A stretch of DNA of 64,000 nucleotides, from contig OX393557.1 in the NCBI GenBank assembly GCA_947650365.1, positions 26,256,385 to 26,320,384 of the forward strand, read 5' to 3'. Made by a program: the position numbers and the translations under genes. The stretch's first letter is position 1, and each line of letters begins with the position of its first letter. This DNA comes from Chamaelirium japonicum (lineage: Eukaryota; Streptophyta; Magnoliopsida; Liliales; Melanthiaceae). Below, piece by piece: positions 1-11,579 of the stretch. The notes below the pieces were generated by a model, which ran no database searches, was not told where the DNA came from, and saw only the letters and a list, made by a program, of their open reading frames with translations.

Positions 1-288
1 AAGTCCTCAAAGTCCTGGAGATTAAGCTCCCTTGCACTTGTCCACTGTTGCTGAAAGAAGTGCACTAAATTTTCTTACACAGCTCCTGGTTCCTCTATCA
101 CCATGTTTCCATTACGTAGTCCACAAATACTGTTATGAGACCGATGTGCTTTAGTACAAGCTTGAAAGAATTTTGTATTCCGATCTCGTAGCCACTTGAC
201 CCTAGACTTCTGTGTCTATAGTCTCTCCTCCTGAGTCAAAGCCCACTCTAGTTGAGCCTACACCTGCTCCATCTCAGCATTAGGCTCC
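1..288 (-). pseudogene. L1-type LINE ORF2 fragment, region before the reverse transcriptase
   Basis: Read on the minus strand this stretch encodes a recognisable piece of plant L1 ORF2: the motif VKWLRDRNTKFFQA (about 150-200), equivalent to the W-x-x-x-GDRNTKFFH signature between endonuclease and reverse transcriptase, followed by a segment like RSHNSICGLRNGN. Several stop codons interrupt it, so it is dead. It is the downstream half of a LINE whose endonuclease half lies at 14804-15345; the two were separated by the Tat element. The reverse transcriptase would lie to the left of the window. Identification rests on motif recognition by eye. Confidence 0.78.
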
Positions 289-606
289 TGTTGGGGGTAT
301 TTTCTTGGATCGGGCAGTTCACTTGAAATGCACAATCTAACAAACCAAAGAACGAAAAGGACCGGGTTTACGTGGAAAAACCCCTTCTCAACGTCGAAGG
401 GGAAAAAAACCACGGGGCGGGGCGAGAATGCACTAATACAGAAAACTAATTACAATCTCTCACCCTGACCAAGTTACACCCTGAGATGACCGGTCTCCCA
501 AATTACCGACCTCTGTAATCTCACTTTCGCTCTAGCTTCAAAAAATCCGGAAAGAATTGGGCAACACCTCCTCCAGAATTCGGTCCCGTTCACTGAGGGA
601 TAGGGC

Positions 607-617
607 CCCTTTTATAG
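607..617 (-). promoter_or_regulatory. TATA-like box in the left Tat LTR
   Basis: The minus strand reads ACTATAAAAGG, followed by GGCCC. The same motif is kept in the right LTR, which is the one that would drive element transcription. Confidence 0.6.
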
Positions 618-997
618 TGTCCCGGGGTGACAGTTGGAGCGCTCGGCGCAGGACGGCGCTGACGACGTGCTCCCGTAATGTGCTCACCGCCGGCGTGGTG
701 GGGACGTGGCACGTGACTGGCTCCCGGTAATTTCAGCCCGGACCATTTCTTGCCTTATCGGTCAACCAGGAATCTCGGGAGTGTGGGCTGCTCTCCCGTA
801 ATGGTTGTGCGACCGAAATTCCCAGGTTCAACCGTACACGTTTTGGGGACGTGATTCTTGAGGAACTCGATCCCCCTCGAGCTGCTTCTTCGTTTGTGGC
901 TGACCATCAGAGAAAGGGTGGCACTCCCCCCTCGGTTTCATGCATGGCCGACCAGCAGCCAAAAGGAGGGGCAGTCCCCCCCCCTCTCTCTGCTTTA

Positions 998-1200
998 GTG
1001 CGCAGCCGACCACCAGAGGGGGGGTTGGACTCCCCCTCTCTCTCTGCTTTAGTGCGCGACTGACCACTAGGGGGTTGGACTCCCCCCCTCTCTCTGCTTT
1101 AGTGCGTGGCCGACCACCTTGGGAGGGGTGGACTCCCCCCCTTTCTTTGCTTTCGTGCGCGGCCGACCAAAGGGGGGGTGGACTCCCCCCTCTCTCTTTT
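998..1200. repeat. About 52-bp tandem repeats inside the Tat LTR
   Basis: Four imperfect units begin with GCTTTAGTGCG or GCTTTCGTGCG (998, 1046, 1096 and 1149). Each contains GGCCGACCA, a run of G, then GGACTCCCC and CTCTCT. The right LTR (14200-14530) has equivalent units in which the G run has grown to roughly 16-20 bases. The array sits in the U3 part of the LTR, upstream of the minus-strand TATA motif. G runs of this length could form quadruplexes on the plus strand. Confidence 0.82.
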
Positions 1201-1494
1201 CGCGCGTGGCCGACCCGCAGCGAAAAGGAGGGGCAGTCACCCCCTTTCTCCTCTTCGTGCGTGGCCGACGCACAACGAGATTGCTGGCCTCGGTAGGTTC
1301 GCTCGCTTCCCCAGGGCGCGAAATGCCCCCATTCTCCTCTTCGCGGACGGCCGACCCGTGACGAGATTAATGGCCCTGGTAGGTTCGCTTGCTTTTCCGG
1401 GGGTGAAGTGCACGGTCAGCTCGCGACGAATTGCACGGCCGATCCGCGACAAGGTTGACGGCCACCTTCTAGTCGGACCATCGAGGTACACACA

Positions 1495-1506
1495 ATACCC
1501 CCTCAT
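1495..1506 (-). other. Polypurine tract of the Tat element
   Basis: The minus strand reads ATGAGGGGGTAT immediately before the 3' LTR. This is the position and composition expected of the plus-strand primer in LTR retrotransposons. Confidence 0.8.
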
Positions 1507-1888
1507 GATCGATCGATTTTCAGCTCCGACTGATCAGGACTCTTTTGTCTCGGTTTGCATGCCATTCTCAATTTGCGTGCCATGTTGGTTCTAACCCCTA
1601 GTTTCATGTTGCTGGAGTCCCAAATGTCAGATCGGCCTCTTCTAGTTTCGCGCCACTTGGTGTCCCTATATGGCACCACCCAGCTTCTCATTTTTTTCGG
1701 GATCTGAACCGACCCCCAAAGCTCCAAGCTTTTCTATATATCGAGCCCTGAGGATTCACATTTTCACTTCTGTTTCAAATCTTCCTCTCCTCCTCTTCTG
1801 CTGGTTGAGGCTTGTTTAGGTCGGCCGTGCGTTACGTGGGTCAATCGTGAGTTTTGTTATGGCTCTCTATCGGATACACGTCTAGTGG

Positions 1889-3960
1889 TTGCTGGTAGGA
1901 GGTCACACGCTTCGTTGCTGCTTATGGTCAGCCACTCGCAATCAACTACATGTCTCGACGTGTTGGGTTGCCGCTCCTTCATCGACGATGTCTTTCGAGT
2001 GGTTCTCAGTTCTCAAAAAGTTCTCTCTGCTGGAAGACATTCGGACGTCATACAGCATTCCCGCTGATATTTCTCTCTCATTTGCAACTGGTCTCTTGGA
2101 CCCTTCCGACGACTGTACAATCGTTACTTTGGGGTAATTGAGGTACAGCCTGAGGCTTCCGTTAGCGAGCTTCTCCGATCGACTATTAGAGCGCATGGGG
2201 GTGTCCCCTGGCCAAATTGCAAGCAACGAATGGAGAATACTTCGTTGCATAGAAGCAATAGAGGAGATAGCGGGGCAGCAACTCTGCGTGGCCTATCTTC
2301 TCAAGAAGTATTTTATCAAGGACTACAAGGTAACCGTCGGCTCCGTGTATTCCTACTTCAGCTTGCAGGCTCGTATCAGTAGCCGCCCTCCTATTGGAGG
2401 CTTGTGTGACTCTGTCAGGGGTTGGAAGGAGTGCCCACTTGTGGTTTGGGGACCTTGGAGGGGCCGTCACAAGGTCCCTGGGACTGTATACTACCTTACC
2501 TACACCATAGAAGACTTCTACCGCTCTGGGCAACTCAAGTGCCCTGACTCTGTTGAGGAAGATCTGGATGCACTGATCAAGAGAGTCACTAAAGATAACG
2601 ACAACTAGAGGTAGCTGTTCCCAAAACTCCCGCTGGTCAGAGCTCACAATCTTGGGTCTACTCCTAAAAAAGGGAAACAGCCAGCAGACAATGTCAGCCC
2701 ACCTGCAGCGACTAGTGGGAGAGGTGGACGATCAGCTTTTACTTCAGAAAATCCTGATAGGTACGTGAGCTCCGTTAGACGTTACAATCCCAACACTGCG
2801 ACGTCTTGCTGTGCGTAATCCTCAGGCATCGTCAACGTTCTACTACGACTGTGGGCGAAGGCAGCAGGGCAGGTGCTTTTAAAGGCGCTGATGCTTCAAC
2901 CAAATGAGAGGGTTCAAGGAGACATCTGATTCCCAATTATTCTACCAATTCTACTGAGGGTGAAGACATTGTCGAGGGCCGCGTCCTGAGGCGATCGACT
3001 TTCAAAGTACTGCAGTCTCTTCCTAACGACTGGGTTAAGGATGAGCTTCCCCCTAGTCGAAATTTCATAGAGGTAGATGAATTAGAGATGTCACATGGAT
3101 ATACTCCCCCCTTCCTATAGGACGAGGAGTCATATTGTGTCATCAGGTTCTGCAGAGTCGCGAACTTGAACTTGATCTCGCATCCATGCTGCTCCGACCT
3201 CTGTTGTGCCGGGGAATCACCTGGACTTACGCTCCCATATTCCTTCACCTTCCTCCTCTACTTTGGCGGGTGCTTCCAGACCTCCTCCTGGGTCTCCTCG
3301 TGGGGCTTCTGTCTGTACCTTACAGCCACGTTAGCGGGACCTCCACTCACCATGAGATAGAGGAAGAGGATTTGGCACCTCCTCCAGTACGGGAGAGGGA
3401 GGATGCAGCGGCAGGTAGTACAAGCTGGCAAGACTCACTTGTCGACCCGAGGTGAGTCTTCTTGGAGCTGATGGTTTGCTTCTGGTAGTAATCCACTCTA
3501 CCAGCTTTTTGATACTCATCACTTCTAGTTTTGACAGATGGGGAGCTGTATCACCATGCTGGCTGGCCGGGCTACTGAGGGGAGCGCACAAAGGATTGCT
3601 CAGCTTTAGCTCTCTCTTAGGATTGCTCAGCGAGAATTGGTTAAAATCAGGTACATGTTGTCAGAAGCCAGAAAGCTCCACTCCGAGGAGGTGGCTGAAA
3701 TCAAGGCCCAATTTAAATTCGCGCAGGCGGATCTTGCTGCAGACCATTCCGATCTTGAGGCTACTCTGGAGACTGCGCAGTCCAATCTCGCTGCAGCGAA
3801 TGCTCGGTTCGTAGAACAAACCGCCATGATTAGGACGCTCCGAAGCCAGTCAAACGCAGCCCGAGTAGTTTACGAGGCTGAACTCGTTGTGCTGAATTCT
3901 ACCCTCGAACTTGCTGTAGACCAAGCAGCTGCATCACAAAAGGCGGCACTCGCTCGGTAG
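1889..3960 (+). pseudogene. Antisense ORF of the Tat element (putative gypsy-type transposon domain plus coiled coil)
   Basis: This reading frame runs opposite to gag-pol. Its first part (1889-2608) is one frame broken only by a TAA at 2135-2137. It contains LRLPLASFSDRLLERMG, then GQIASNEWRILRC, which resembles the plant domain called putative gypsy-type transposon (Pfam Transposase_28). After further frameshifts, 3637-3960 encodes an alanine- and glutamate-rich coiled coil (EEVAEIKAQFKFAQADLAA and onward) ending in TAG. A Transposase_28-like head plus coiled-coil tail is the usual layout of proteins annotated this way. Additional ORFs, sense or antisense, between integrase and 3' LTR are described for Tat elements. 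Its function is unknown. This copy cannot make the full protein. Confidence 0.72.
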
Positions 3961-4312
3961 TTTAAGGACCCCAACAGGGAGGCACGGGCTGCTCTCGATG
4001 ATTAGGCAGTCGGATGGCGAAAGAAAGTCGACAAGCTGCGGAGTCAACTGTCGAAGGGGAAAGGGAAAGACCACTCAGAGGATTGACCCCCTCCCTGTTG
4101 TATTTTGTGATGTAATGAATTGCTCTTTTGGTTTGTACTAGAACCACTGGTGGTTATCTATCTTTATGTGATCATATTTTTCTCTGATTTTCTCTTGTCA
4201 ATCTTTTGCACTGGTTATACGCTGCCCAGTCTTGCCCCTTAAAGAGACACATCGACTTGCCGTCTAGACGATAGAATTTGCTAGGCGTGTCACCTAACAC
4301 TTGGCTTAAGTA

Positions 4313-4751
4313 GATTGACCGGTAGTACCTAAGCGGGGTCTGTCTACCGACCTTCCCGTGTGTTCTCCGACCAGTCATGCCCTAAGAATGGACCTGTCGA
4401 CCAGTCGGCCAAGTGGTAGAACTCGTAGGAGTGTTATGTACTGCATGGTTTAAGTTCGTTGATCGGTCGTACCCAAGCAGGGTCTATCGACCAATCTTCC
4501 AAGGCGTTCACCGGTCGGTTACGCCCTGCGCATAGACCTGTTGACCGATCAGCCAAGTGGTAGAACTCTCTTGGAGTGTTATGTACTACTTGGTTTTTGT
4601 TGGTTGATCAGTCGTACCCAAGCGGGGTCTATCGACCAATCTTCCATGGCGTTCACCGGTCGGTCATGCCCCGCGCCGGGACCTGTTGACCAGTCGGCCA
4701 AGTGGTAGAACTCGCTTGGAGTGTTATGTATCACTTGGTTTTTGTTGTGTT
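4313..4751. repeat. Three tandem copies of a unit of about 146 bp
   Basis: Units start at 4313, 4461 and 4606. Each opens with a variant of GATCGGTCGTACCCAAGC and ends with AGTGTTATGTA followed by CTTGGTTT. The later two copies are the more alike. The array lies between integrase and the antisense ORF, the hypervariable part of Tat elements from which satellites are known to arise. Motifs such as GACCGGTCGG recur within each unit. Confidence 0.85.
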
Positions 4752-5023
4752 AGTCAACCACCATCATTACACATACACAAAAGTACTGAGAAAACGCATC
4801 TTTATTGAATATAATTCGAGCTACAAATTACATGCATTCCTCCTGCTCAGCTGCCTTGGTAGAACTTGCACAAGTTGGTTGCATTCCATGGCTTTGCCAG
4901 CACGTCACCATCTTGTGTCTTCAAATGATAGGCACCATTCTTTCCTATGCTATCAACGATGTATGGCCGTTCCCAAGTAGCTCCCAGCTTGCAACTTCCG
5001 GGCTCTTTAGTATTATCGAAGAC

Positions 5024-5693
5024 CTACCGCATAACCAGATCGCCTTGCTTGAAGATTCGCCTCCTAACTTTGTAGTCGTACGCCCTCTTAATGACTTGAT
5101 GATAGTTAGCTAAACGAGCTCTCGCTCTTTCCCTATTTTCCTCTAGTAGGTCAAGGTTATCGAGCAGGAGTTCGCCATTCACCTCTGGGTCGGCAGCTAC
5201 AGCTGTCCGCAACGTCGGCATAAGTGTTTCCATGGGCAGGACTGCTTCAGAGTCGTAGATGAGACTAAACAGGGACTCGCCTTTCGATCGCTTCAGTGTC
5301 GTGCGGTAAGCCCATAGAACTCCTGGTAAGGCCTCCTCCCACATACCCTTCTTCTGCTCCAACTTCTTCTTCAGCATGTCTAGAATAGCTCGGTTCGTCG
5401 ACTCTGTTTGCCCATTGCTCTGAGGTATCTAGGTGTAGAGAAGAACAACTTGATGTTGTGTTGGTGCAAAACTTCTTAATTGACTCTGCATCGAACTGAC
5501 GCCCGTTATCTGCGACAAAGGCCCACGGCAAACCGAATCGATAAATGATATTACTCCATAAAAACTTTCTGACTTGCATCTCTCCGATTTTCAGCAAAGG
5601 AATAGCCTCCACCCACTTGGTGAAGTAATCAGTGGCGACGAGGAAAAACTTCCTTCGGTTGGGCGACGTCGGGAACGGACCCAAAATATCCAA
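5024..5693 (-). pseudogene. Integrase catalytic core and C-terminus of the Tat element
   Basis: The minus strand encodes MDILGPFPTSPNRRKFFLV, then ATDYFTKWVEA (first catalytic Asp), then FVADNGRQFD (second Asp). In another frame it continues through GVLWAYRTTLKRSKGESLF and a C-terminal stretch rich in Arg and Lys. This is the retroviral-type integrase fold, which would join element cDNA to chromosomal DNA. At least one frameshift near 5400 separates the two halves, and the glutamate region is garbled. Not functional as it stands. Confidence 0.85.
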
Positions 5694-5837
5694 CCCCTAC
5701 TGCTGGAAGGGCCAAGGGCTGGATATTTGGTGTAGCTCTTCAACTGGTTGGTGTATGGAGGGGGCATGCTTTTGGCATTGAAGACATCTCTTAACATACC
5801 CTTCCGCATCTGCTTCCATGGTGGACCAGTAGTAGCC

Positions 5838-6575
5838 CTACAGCTTTATTTTCCGTGCAAGGGATCTTTCTCCAGAGTGATTCCCACATCCTTCTTCATG
5901 TACTTCCCTCATAATTTTTGCTGCTTGCTCTCCTGTGAGGCATTTGAGGTAAGGTCCGTCGAACGAGCGCTTGTACAGTTTATCTTCGATAAGAATGTAT
6001 CTCGGTGCATGCGCCCTAACTCTTCTTGAATCATCAGTGTCTTCCGGTAGTATCCCGTCGAGTAGGTACTTTTTCATATTGACTACCCAATCACAACCAG
6101 CCACGATGACATAGACCGCTTCAAAAATTTGCAATTTTTCGACCAGGCAACTATCCCTTGTGTGGTCAGCTATTCTGGGGTCGAATTGCACCTCGATGAT
6201 GACCCTTTTTTCTTCATCTCCTCCAAGCACCGATGCTAGATTAGCAAGGGCGTCCGCTTGCTTGTTCTCCTCTCTAAAGAACTGGTGAAAGTTTATACTT
6301 TCGAACTTAGCCATCAGCTCCCGAACTAGCTCCAAGTAGGACATCATTCTTGCATCGCGAGCTTCGTATTTGCCGATGATTTGATGGATCACGAGCTGTG
6401 AGTCGCCGTAGACCTGTAAGTTGGTCACCCCCAGCGCTTCTGCCATCTCCATCCCTGTCAATATTGCCTCATATTCGGCCTTATTGTTCGTCGCCGAGAA
6501 AAGTAGTCGCACTGACTTTTCAAGTTTTGTGTGGTCAGGAGTTATTAGGACTACCCCCACACCACTCCCAGTCAC
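5838..6575 (-). pseudogene. Second (archaeal-like) RNase H domain and integrase zinc-binding region of the Tat element
   Basis: One open frame of 245 codons. It starts inside a domain reading GVGVVLITPDHTKLEKSVRL, then NNKAEYEAILTGMEMA, VYGDSQLVIHQI and FREENKQADALANLAS, which are the hallmarks of the RNase HI-like domain found in addition to the ordinary RNase H in Tat elements. The C-terminal part (YLKCLTGEQAAKIMREVHEE and a following GNHSG) is the His-rich start of the integrase zinc finger. The frame breaks before the Cys pair. The dual RNase H supports assignment to Tat rather than Athila. Confidence 0.85.
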
Positions 6576-6667
6576 GCATGATTAGCCGTCCACAAACAAC
6601 CTCCATCCTTGCTCTTCATCTTCTCCTTGTTCTGCTGCCACACCGACTCCCATGGGTCGGTCGGTAG

Positions 6668-8142
6668 CTACCGACAGGTCTTCCAATATTCCTGGCACCG
6701 GTGTAGTGTCTTCCGTCGAAAAATCGCTGAGAAAGTTGCGAGTGCTTGGCCTTTGATTGCTTTCCGAGGCACGTACCGAGGACCAAATTCTTGCAATTCA
6801 GAGGCCCACTTACTCAGTCGACGTGCCCAAGTAGAGTTGTCTAGTACTTCCTTCAGGGGATGTTCGGTGATGACCTCGATAGGATATGCGACGAAGTACG
6901 GGCGGAGTCTTCTAGATACGTACACCAGTGCCAGAGCAACTTGTTCAATCCACATATATCTAGTTTTAGCCGAGGTCATGATGCGGCTGACGTAGTAGAT
7001 TGATCTCTCCACTCTGTCTCGCTTGCATATCAGTACTGCACTAATTGTTACCTCAGATACTGAAAGATACACCCCCAGTGTTGCACCAGGCTCAGGGGCT
7101 GTCAGGATTGGGGTTGGTCGAGGTACGTCTTCAACTCTTGAAAAGCTTCCTTGCAGCGCTGGTCCCAATCGAAGGGTGCGAGCTTGTCTAGCCTTTCGAA
7201 CAAGGGCCGACACCGATCTGAGGACTTGGATATGAAGTGGTTAAGGGCGTTGATCCGGCCAGTCAGCTTCTTCACTTCCTTCCTTGACCTGGGTGACGGC
7301 ATCTCCACAAAAGCTCGGATTTGTTCCGAGTTGGTCTCGATCCCCCGTCGAGTGACCAAATAGCATAGAAATTTTCCCGACATCACACCAAAGGCGTGCT
7401 TGGCCAGGTTTAACTTCATGCTATACCTCCGCAGGGTTGCAAAGGTTTCCTTCAGGTCTTGCATATGTGTCTCCTCCGCCTGGCTCTTCACGAGCAGGTC
7501 ATCGATGTAGACCTCCATGTTCCTTCCAATCTGCTCGACGAATATTCTATTTACCAGCCTGTGACGAAGGTCATGTGCTCCTGGTCCTCCGGGTACATAG
7601 GGATTTGGTGATAGCCCGAGTATCAATCTATGAATGAAAGCGTCTCATGCCCAACCATTGAATCAACCAGGGTATCAATCCGCGGTAGCGGGTAGCTGTC
7701 CTTCGGGCATGCCTGGTTGAGGTTTGTGAAATCAATGCAGACCCGTATGGCTCCGGACTTCTTGGGGACGACGACCACGTTTGTGATCCATTTCGGATAC
7801 TGGGCCTATCAGATGATGCCTGCCCGTAGTAGATTTTCTACCTCTGTATTGACAACAGTTGCTTTCTCTGGTGCTAGTGACCTTCTCGTGGACAGGCACG
7901 GCTCCTTCTCGAATATTGAGGTGATGGCATGCTATCTCGGGTTTGATGCCCGGTATGTTTTCAACCGACCATGTGAACACATCCTGATTCGCCTTGAGAA
8001 ATGTCGTCATTGCTTTGGTATGGGGCCTTGATAGTTGTGACCCAAGGAACGTGATCCTCGAATTCCTCTCTTCTCCCAGGTCCACAGGTAGGATGGGTTC
8101 GACTGCAAGCGACTCTTCCCATTCAGCATTCAGGATGGTCAT
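6668..8142 (-). pseudogene. Reverse transcriptase and RNase H of the Tat element
   Basis: The N-terminal RT part (about 7730-8142) shows TFLKANQDVFTWSVENIPGI, typical of Tat. The palm (7102-7626) contains the catalytic box YIDDLLVKS and then LTGRINALNHFISKS. The RNase H (6668-7213) reads LGVYLSVSEVTISAVLI, then YYVSRIMTSAKTRY and an ITEHPLKEVL segment. Three frames are involved, so at least two indels split the domain, and part of the fingers is missing from any single frame. It would convert element RNA to DNA in cytoplasmic particles; this copy is inactive. Confidence 0.87.
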
Positions 8143-8179
8143 TGACTTCTTCGAATCGTCTGGTTTTTCAGGTTCAACC

Positions 8180-8470
8180 AGTCAGTCGGTCTTTTGCAGG
8201 TGCGTCAACTCATCCAGCTCTTTACATTCAGCTGACTGGTCGGTCTTCAATGGGTCACTCGGCTCAATTAGCTCTTTAAGTTCAGCTAGCTGACCGGTAT
8301 TCTTCAAGTTCTTCAATACAATCAATTCTTTACGTTCAACTGACAGATCGGTCTTCTTTGAGTTCTCTGACACCGTCAGTTTTTTAAGTTAAACTGACAG
8401 GTTGGTCTTCAGTTGGTCTCTCAACTCAGTCAGCTCTTTACGTTCAGCTGACCGACCGGTCTTCTGAGGA
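8180..8470 (-). repeat. Coding minisatellite between protease and RT
   Basis: The minus strand encodes about four or five imperfect units of roughly 20 residues built around SVERKEL and SAECKELDEL, alternating with LKTD or LQKTD. At DNA level, CAGCTCTTTACGTTCAGCTG and close variants recur every 60-65 bp. A stop at about 8390 splits the array. It lies in the linker between protease and RT, which tolerates repeat expansion. Confidence 0.75.
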
Positions 8471-9087
8471 GACTGGCTTCCTCGAGCTCCTACGCTTGGT
8501 TCGGCGAGGTGCGCAATTGTTGGAGCTTCTCCACTGTGCTTCATAGTCCAGAGGTTGACGATGAATGATTCAGCTCCGTCTTCACCTGGTTCTCCTCTCT
8601 CGATTTGGCATGTCGTTTTCATATGTAAGGCGCTGAGCTCGCACTTGGCCACTGAGGACTGATCGCCTCGAATGCTCATCACTCCCTTGTCGGTCCAAAA
8701 CTTCATGACTTGATAGGCCAACGAGGGGACTGTGTCCACATAGTTAAGCCACAGTCTCCCGAGTATGATGTTGTACGCCGAGTTTGCTTCAATTACAATG
8801 AACCTGGTGAGATTGGTGAGATGCCCTATTGTGATCGGGAGGGTGATCTCACCAACTACCCTTGCAGCCTCTCCCGTAAATCCCGTTATTGTTGTCGATG
8901 ATTCAGTTAACTGCCCGCGATCTAGCTGCATGGCATCAAAGGCGCTGAGGTAGAGCACGTTTACTAAACTCCCGGTGTCGACCAGGATCCTCTTCACTAG
9001 ACAGTTTGCTTTCTGTAACCGTATGACCAGGGGATGGTTATGAGGCTTCTCTATTCCGACCAGATCAGCCGCCGAAAACTGCACCAT
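8389..9087 (-). pseudogene. Aspartic protease region of the Tat element
   Basis: A 232-codon open stretch with the active-site segment KRILVDTGSLVNVLY (residues about 31-45) and a second conserved region AYNIILGRLWLN. It is the retropepsin that would mature Gag and Pol. The frame ends in the repeat array at 8390. The N-terminal join to gag is broken. Confidence 0.88.
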
Positions 9088-9299
9088 TGCTTCTACTCTT
9101 GGCTCAGGGCGGATGATGGGGTCGAGTACTATATGGTGAACTTATCGTTCTTGCTCTATGCACCGGACTTGACGGTCGATGGAATTTGAAGACGGTACCG
9201 GGCCATGATATCTGTAGACTGCATCTACCTCCTAGAGCTGGCGTCTTTCTGGCGGGGGACCGGGTGGGTGCGTCACCGTCGCTCCCCGCTGGACTTCTC

Positions 9300-10270
9300 C
9301 TACAGCTTTAGACTCCTTGCAATGCGGAAGGTCAATGAAGCAGCCAAAGTGGCCGGCCTCAATGAGGTCCTCAATATGATGCTTGAGTGCCCGGCACTGC
9401 ACGGTAGTGTAGCCTTGGCCTTGGTAATATTCACAATATCTCGACGCATCCCTGGCTCCCCTTTCTCCGGGTTCAAGCAGTGGCGCCCACTTGAAATATG
9501 GTTCACTCTTGCTTCTAAGATTTGGTCTATAGGGGCGTTCAGTACCGTGAAGTCCCTATTCCATTGTGGCCTTGTTGGTTTGTCTTGCCTTTGCCGCTTC
9601 ACGTCATGCCGTGTCACCTCTCCTTGCTGCTTGTTGATATCTTCACTGTGGCTGGCTTGGCATAGCTCTGGTGCAGAACTCTGGTGTCCATGGCCTTCCT
9701 CTTTCGATCCACGTCTTCTATCTTGATATACTTCTCAACTCATCACGACAGTTCATCGATCACCTCTGGGGTACGCTTGATGAGTGAAGCGTTCATGAGC
9801 TGGTTGGGCTGAATAGTGTTCTTGAAAGCCGTCATCACCATGCGATCCTGCTCGTCAGCGTCTACCAAGCTCAGGTATTCAGCCCTAAACCTGAGGTAGA
9901 ACCGCCTTAACGTCTCCTTTTGGGTCATACTCATCCCGAAGAGTGACTCCAGAGTCTTCAGCTCCCTGCGGTTGCACCGATATTGATCGATGAACTATGT
10001 GATCAGTTCCGAGAAAGATGAGATGGACGAGGGTCTGAACTTGTGGAACCATTCGAGGGGGTTTCTTGACAAGCTGTTGGCGAAGATCTGACAGAGGATA
10101 TGGTCATCTTCGTGGGGGACCAGGGCGTCCCGGAAAGCAAGCACGTGCTCTACCGGGTCCTTCGATCCATCAAACTTAGGGAGCCATGGAGGATTCCACC
10201 CGCGGGGGAACGGTTCCCCAATGAGCTTCTCGGTGAGTGGTGACCGTGTGGCTCCTCGGATGGCAACCAC
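9300..10270 (-). pseudogene. gag region of the Tat element
   Basis: Separate frames encode the capsid-like part (9995-10270: PPWLPKFDGSKDPVEHVLAF, then NPLEWFHKF), its continuation (9743-9934: QKETLRRFYLRF, then FKNTIQPNQL) and a degenerate zinc-knuckle region near 9320-9480 reading YCEYYQGQGYTTVQC followed by RALKHHIEDLI. Together they match the Retrotrans_gag fold plus the Tat-type finger. Stops and frameshifts separate the pieces. Gag would form the virus-like particle. Confidence 0.85.
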
Positions 10271-11229
10271 CTCTAGCCGATCAGGAGCTCGGGCTCCTGG
10301 CCGGTCTCACTGGGTTCCTTCTTGATCTCCAAGTCACTCCGCGACATGTACCCTAATGCGATCATGGACGCTTCTTCGGTCAGCAGTGTGAACCGACTGT
10401 CGACTAGCTGGTGTCACCCGAGTGTGGTGACTATCGCTCGGTTGATGACGGTGTTCATCTTCTCGCTTTGGGCGGCGAGGTTGTGCTGAATCCATCTTCA
10501 AGTGGTGCTTGGAGGCAGGCGGCTACCGGGGTTGTGCCCTGAGCCGGGACCAGACATCTGAGCGTGCTAATGTCGCCTGGGCTTGTTTGTTTCTTTCGGC
10601 CGGTTCCGGGCTACTTGAGTCTCGCCCATCAGGATTCGTGCTTTGGACCTCCACCGAGCGATTTGGTGGCGGGTGCACTTGCTCCGGTTGGGCCACTTGC
10701 ACTGGAAGGCTTTGTCTAGCTTGGGCCAGTATGCCCTAGTTGAATGGACCACCAACCGGTGTGGCCCGAATGAAATCACGCAACTCCTCGTAGTTACGTT
10801 GCATTGTCTAGAGCTGCGTGGTGAGATCTTGCTGAGTCATCATCATAGTAGCCAGAAAAGCCTCTGATAGACCTCCTGTTAAAGGAGCCATAGTCACTAC
10901 CGGAGCTTAGCTGGACTCCAGACCCCCAGTGTGGGATTCACCAACGGGACGGTGCGCTCCGAGTTCGTTGGTGGTTGAACCGAATGTCCGACATCATTAG
11001 CATCTCTGAGTGGAGACGGGAGCTGAGAAGTCGAACGGGTACGATACGGTCCACCGGCCATTGTTCTTCAACCTCGCGGTAGTACGTAGTGATGACTTTT
11101 GTGTTTACTAGTCGATCGACACCCACGAGTCGGTCGGTCAGTAGCTTCGGGCAAGCTGCAGGTAGACTCAGACTGGTTGACACCCACGGGTCAACAGTCG
11201 AGAGCTCTGGTAGGAAGTCTCAAAGGCGA

Positions 11230-11246
11230 TCCCACAAACGGTGCCA
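11230..11246 (-). other. Primer binding site of the Tat element
   Basis: Four bases downstream of the 5' LTR the minus strand reads TGGCACCGTTTGTGGGA. It resembles the TGGCGCCGT-type primer sites of Tat and Athila elements, with one or two changes. The exact primer tRNA cannot be named with certainty. Confidence 0.7.
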
Positions 11247-11568
11247 AGATTGTGGGGGGTATTTTCTTGGATCGGGCGGTTCACATGGAATACACAATCT
11301 AACAAACCAAAGAACGAAAAGGACCGGGTTTACGTGGAAAAACTCCTTCTCAACGTTGAAGGGAAAAAAACCACGGGGCGGGACGAGAATGCACTAATAC
11401 GGTAAACTGATTACAATCTCTCACCCTAACCCAGTTACACCCTGAGAGGATCGGTCTCCCAAATTATCAACCTCTGTAATATCACTTTCGCTCTAGCTCC
11501 GAAAAATCCGGGAAGAATTGGGCAGCACCCTCCACCAGAATTCGGTCCCTTTCACTGAGGGGTAGGGC

Positions 11569-11579
11569 CCCTTTTATAG
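11569..11579 (-). promoter_or_regulatory. TATA-like box in the 5' LTR of the Tat element
   Basis: The minus strand reads ACTATAAAAGG, identical to the left LTR copy, about 320 bp before the LTR-internal junction. This is the promoter that would make genomic RNA of the element. Confidence 0.62.

Larger units (their letters stand above)
289..1494 (-). repeat. 3' LTR of the Tat-type element
   Basis: This 1206-bp LTR matches the two halves of the right-hand LTR along its length, with scattered substitutions and indels, so the element is not recent. The minus-strand TATA-like motif ACTATAAAAGG lies at about 607-617. Its outer part holds a short tandem array (separate entry). Confidence 0.93.

Noticed and set aside
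828..1594. Several overlapping open frames in the left Tat LTR on both strands
   Set aside because: They arise from the GC-rich 52-bp repeats, differ between the two LTRs and have no protein motif.
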